From Trochalopteron elliotii (Eukaryota; Chordata; Aves; Passeriformes; Leiothrichidae): DNA of 64,000 nucleotides. The notes beneath the pieces were generated by a model. That model searched no databases and was not told where the DNA came from. It was given only the letters and a program-made list of their open reading frames with translations. Position 1 is the first letter of the stretch, and every line of letters begins with the position of its first letter. This document shows, in pieces, positions 60,276 to 64,000 of this stretch. The position numbers and the translations under genes are program-made. Where the stretch lies: NCBI GenBank assembly GCA_024734555.1, contig JANPWX010000028.1:513694-577693 (forward strand). Direction: 5' to 3'.

Positions 60276-63200
60276 CCCAGTGGAAAAAGTGAGAAAAAAA
60301 ATATCAGCCCTCTACCTTGGTTCTTCACCAAGAGCTCATCTGTCTCCCTGTGTATGGGTAACACAGGTGTTACAATCTAGGCCTTGCCAGCACCACAAAG
60401 CCACTTTCGCCATAATTTGCAGAGCTCCCTGAGAGAAACACAGCATATTACCACAGTTTAGCTGTCACTTGTTTAGTCACACAGCCACACAATGCCATGT
60501 CAACAGTTGGATGGGTCAGCATTTGGGCACAGTGCCTGGAGCTGCCCCTTCTGGGAGATGTGCTTCCCAATCTTCTCCCTGCAGCTCAGGCAGAAAGTAG
60601 TGCTGGCTTCACTCCTGGCCAATGGCTGCTTGTGGACAAGAGGAGGAATTCAGCCATGTGGGCTGAACACACTGTCCAAGCAGTTGTTCATTGCCTCAAG
60701 GGAAAAGGCAGCATGCCAGGTGGGCTTATCCCCTTGGCCACAAATCAGACTTTGCTGAGTTAAGTCAACAAGAGTTATTTTCTGTCCATTCCAGGGGAGT
60801 TTTCCAGCATGGTAGTGTCAGTTGGGGACATGAATATTTGATGACTTCTCTGCTGTAGCAATCTAAATGTACCAGCATCAATAAGATCACACCTTTAAAA
60901 GCCTCTTCTCATACTATATAGGTCATGTGTGGAAGCTCTTAGTAAACCCTTGTCCTCACCTTCCCATTTAGCCCTTACCTTAATGTCTTCATTCTCCTTA
61001 GCTCTTCCAGAGAAAAAGAAAATTAGCTCACACTGTGACACTCAAGATTTATTGCCTAAAGTGTCCAGACTAATAGAGTACCATGGCATGGTACTGGTCC
61101 TGTGGGTGGCTTCAATGCGCAGGTGGCATTGTTTCCCTGTCAATACACATCAAGCACAGTCCAATAGGCTTTCAGTATGTCTTTAAATAAAGAAATAAAA
61201 TTAATGTGACTGAATGATTTGCTAGACATCAGCTCTTCAAAAGCCACAGAGAAAAAAGTTTTGGCTACAGAAGATTGTGCTCTACAGTGTGGGACAATGA
61301 ACAGGCAGAGCAAAGGAAAAGGAAAAGGAAAAATTTCACAGAAATCCAGGCAATGGTTGGTGAAAGGAGGCCAGTAGCCAGTACATGGTGGAAAGTCAGT
61401 TGCTGTAATCATCTGAAAGCTGGTCTTGATGACTTTCTTTGCTCTATAGCCAACATCTTTCCTATGAGCCAGCAAGACCATTCAGCAGGTGACCCCCTCT
61501 GCAGAGGGAATGGGCATCTAGGAGGCCAAGACAAGGTTAGGTTGTTGCTTTTTTAATCTGGATGCTACTTATTTTCTGTATCTTAGATGGTATTTATGAG
61601 GGAAAGAGGGACAAAATAGCTGAATAATGAGTGTCAAAATCTCAGTTGGAACCATGGCCAGCCCCACAGCCCATAGTCCAAGCCATTCACTGAGTTGTAA
61701 GAACTGAGGCATTATGTGGGGAGTAGTTTTATGAATGGTGCATCATCGTTGCTCCTCATGCTGTAGTACCATATATTAGCTGCTCTTCAAAAAATGTGAA
61801 GGGGTAAGAAGAGAAACAAAATAGTATAATTCATATATCCATACAGAGCAAGGGCAAAAGACAAACCCATAGAATCCTTGCTACAAAGAATTGGACATTT
61901 CCTCTTACCTTTCTTTTCCTACCCTGTAACTAGTTATTCAACTATTAAACAACCTTACTTTTACACAACAGTGCTTAGCTGACCTTCAAAGTTCCAAATT
62001 AAGGAAAATTTTTGCTGAAAACCTTTGAAAATGCAACAATTTCATCAGGAAAATCATCATATGCTTGCTGACACCTTCAGAAGACTCTAACTGGTTTTTC
62101 AGGCAGGACTTCATTGTGCAAAATTGTTACTAACTCATCCTCAGGAACTCATATGTTGCAAGGTGTCCTCTAACTCTGCCTTTTGTTATGTTTCATCTCA
62201 GGTTGCTTGACATGGCCATGATGCTTCTAGGCCTGTATTTCTTCAGCATCTTACAAAGCTCTCTTAGAAGTCAGCAGCACTTCTGTTTCATATCAATCTT
62301 CAAGGACCAGTAAAATTTTAAGTAAGAGGTTATACAGAACCCTTATTAATTCAACTATTTTACCTCTGACTTCATCTAAATATGACCTGGTCTTGATGAT
62401 TTCTGGTTGAGTGTTTTGTCAATTTGTTCCATAACTTCTTCTACAGCCAGATACACTGGGTAAGTCCCCATGAAGAAGGGCTCAGACTTGGCAACATGAC
62501 AAGGAGCAAGAAGCAAACAAATAAGAAGTATAAAGCCCAGAGCAGCAATAAGCCTACCCAGCAAAGCTGGCACCAGCTCTATTTCTGGATCTTGAATGAC
62601 TTTTCAGAGTACATGAAATTCACAGGGTTTTTGCCATTGTCCTCGTCTTTCACTGTGAATAGTTGGGTCATGATCTTCACATTTCTTCTCTCCCCTTGGA
62701 AGAGATCTGAAGGAATGAGGAAGGTCACAGACTCCCCTTGAGAATATCTACTGCCCCCAGAAATTATGCTATATCCTAATTTAAGATGCAACCAGTTTGT
62801 CACACCTTCTGTTGTAAGCAAACACAAGGTTGGGGCTGATAAGGGGCCTGTGCACCCATAAATGTGAGATTGAGGTGCTAAAGCAGGGAGCAAGAAGGGA
62901 CAAGAACCTGGGGGTCAACTGAAGAAGGTCCAAACAGAGCTGGGGAGATGCAGGATACCTAGCTGAGCCAAAGGTCTCAGTTCCTCCACTGGTTACTATC
63001 TGATTGCTGCATTTCAGTCAGGTATCAGACAACCTAAAAGCATCTTTTTTTTTCTCATGGCATGTCAGCCTCAGTGTCACTGTGCAGGGACTGTTGGAGC
63101 CTTATGGCCTCTTTTGAACCCATTAATACTGGCAGCACCATGCAGAGTTCAGTACCCAGTTTCAGTTTATTTAAGGCTTGTTTTAAAAAAACATTATGTG

Positions 63201-64000
63201 CTGAATTTTATTAAATCAACTTAATAGGAGCTGTGAAGTAAAACAAATAAATATGGAACTCATTTCTGCAGTTAGTGGGAATTATTCTGTTTGTTTACAA
63301 AGGCCATTAAAAGCTTACTGGAGGTGTTCATTTCAGCAAGGAGGCCTCATTGATGGATCAGCACAGCCTTGTCAAAACTGTATCCAAAATTTCACAGCAG
63401 TGCTCTCATTAGGCTCTAACGGTTGAAAGAAAACACAACTGAAGAGAACTATTAATGTTTCCCGGTGGCCTCCAACCTCCTTCACATTAGTTTTTCCCAA
63501 ACCACACTGCATAAAAACTTTTCTAAGATTTTTGGGGGCTGTTAGTTAGCAGAAAGGACAGAAAAAGGGGGAGCTGAGTGCTTTGTGTTCTTAAAACAAG
63601 GCATATTGAAACAGAAACCTTGATAACTGCAGAGGTGCTTAAGCTGTTTCACAGTGTAATGTCTCTAACAAAATGCTCAGCAGCAGAGAAAGAATTATGC
63701 ATTAGTAAAAAAGTAAGAATAATACCACAGAGAATTAAAATCCCCATTTTAAAATGTGAACTAAGCATTTCTTAGGTGTGAGAGTTCAGGGTTGACTTTA
63801 ACTGCTAGAAAGCACTAATTTTAGTTGCATTTCAATATGAACACATGGAGCCATTATGTGTTTTCCCCCACAGACTTCCACGAGCATATACACTTTTGGA
63901 TGTACATATTTTTCGTATCAAGAAGTCAGAAATACAGGTCTGGAATGATCTTTTATCAAAACAAATTCTAAATTTGCTGTTAAGCACTTAATGGTTTTCA
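60276..64000. other. unique DNA, nothing recognised
   Basis: Includes two overlapping 88-codon plus-strand frames (60492-60758 and 60497-60763) and several others up to 113 codons, none recognised. A short GGAAAA repeat lies at 61312-61333. No LINE, LTR or RNA gene was identified. Confidence 0.4.
61312..61333 (+). repeat. (GGAAAA)n short microsatellite
   Basis: Three to four copies of AAAGGA/GGAAAA over 22 bases. Confidence 0.7.

Noticed and set aside
1..64000. CRISPR arrays, tRNA or rRNA genes, telomeric repeats, bacterial operons
   Set aside because: None of the needed patterns was seen: no spaced direct repeats of 25-40 bp, no A/B box pairs, no TTAGGG arrays.

Overview
The window is vertebrate nuclear DNA, most likely from a bird and plausibly a passerine. 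It is AT-rich and CpG-poor, and no frame stays open beyond about 154 codons. The recognisable repeats are avian: CR1 LINE fragments, one with the typical 8-bp 3' tail, and two LTRs of the kinds common in songbird and other neoavian genomes (one ERVL-like, one next to a primer-binding site resembling the tRNA-Phe type). Nothing bacterial is present: no operons, ribosome-binding sites or CRISPR arrays. I could not identify a single protein-coding exon with confidence. The short open frames behave like chance frames or lie inside repeats, low-complexity DNA or LTRs. The window reads as a gene desert or a very long intron.

Layout. 1-10.9 kb is unique AT-rich DNA with two short CpG-retaining islands of complexity (about 1.0 and 6.5 kb). 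11.0-12.4 kb holds part of an endogenous retrovirus on the minus strand: LTR, 6-nt spacer, a tRNA-Phe-like primer-binding site and a few hundred bases of decayed leader or internal sequence. 12.4-26.8 kb is mostly unique sequence with a GGGAA pentamer satellite, a striking G/T-rich block and a purine-rich block. 26.8-31.1 kb has a perfect hairpin, several conserved-looking non-coding blocks and a palindromic amniote-type repeat. 32.9-33.2 kb and 40.4-40.7 kb are old CR1 fragments. 36.3-38.6 kb is the densest run of regulatory-looking sequence and is followed by a CTTT pyrimidine tract. 43.2-44.5 kb contains a solo ERVL-type LTR and a 0.7-kb CR1, both on the minus strand. 47.7-47.9 kb is a CR1 3' end on the plus strand, and 52.9 kb an older one. 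49.1-51.2 kb and 59.0-59.6 kb again look like conserved non-coding DNA.

How the parts relate. The repeats fall into age layers: MIR-like and palindromic fragments, then old CR1, then young CR1, then LTRs. The blocks with kept CpGs, TAAT cores and few repeats are candidates for long-range enhancers of a developmental gene outside the window. That idea rests only on sequence texture and needs a cross-species alignment. No new biological system is claimed. The best leads are the partial provirus with its altered primer-binding site, the regulatory-looking cluster at 36.3-38.6 kb, and a weak exon-like segment at 47.3 kb carrying an ITIM-like motif.
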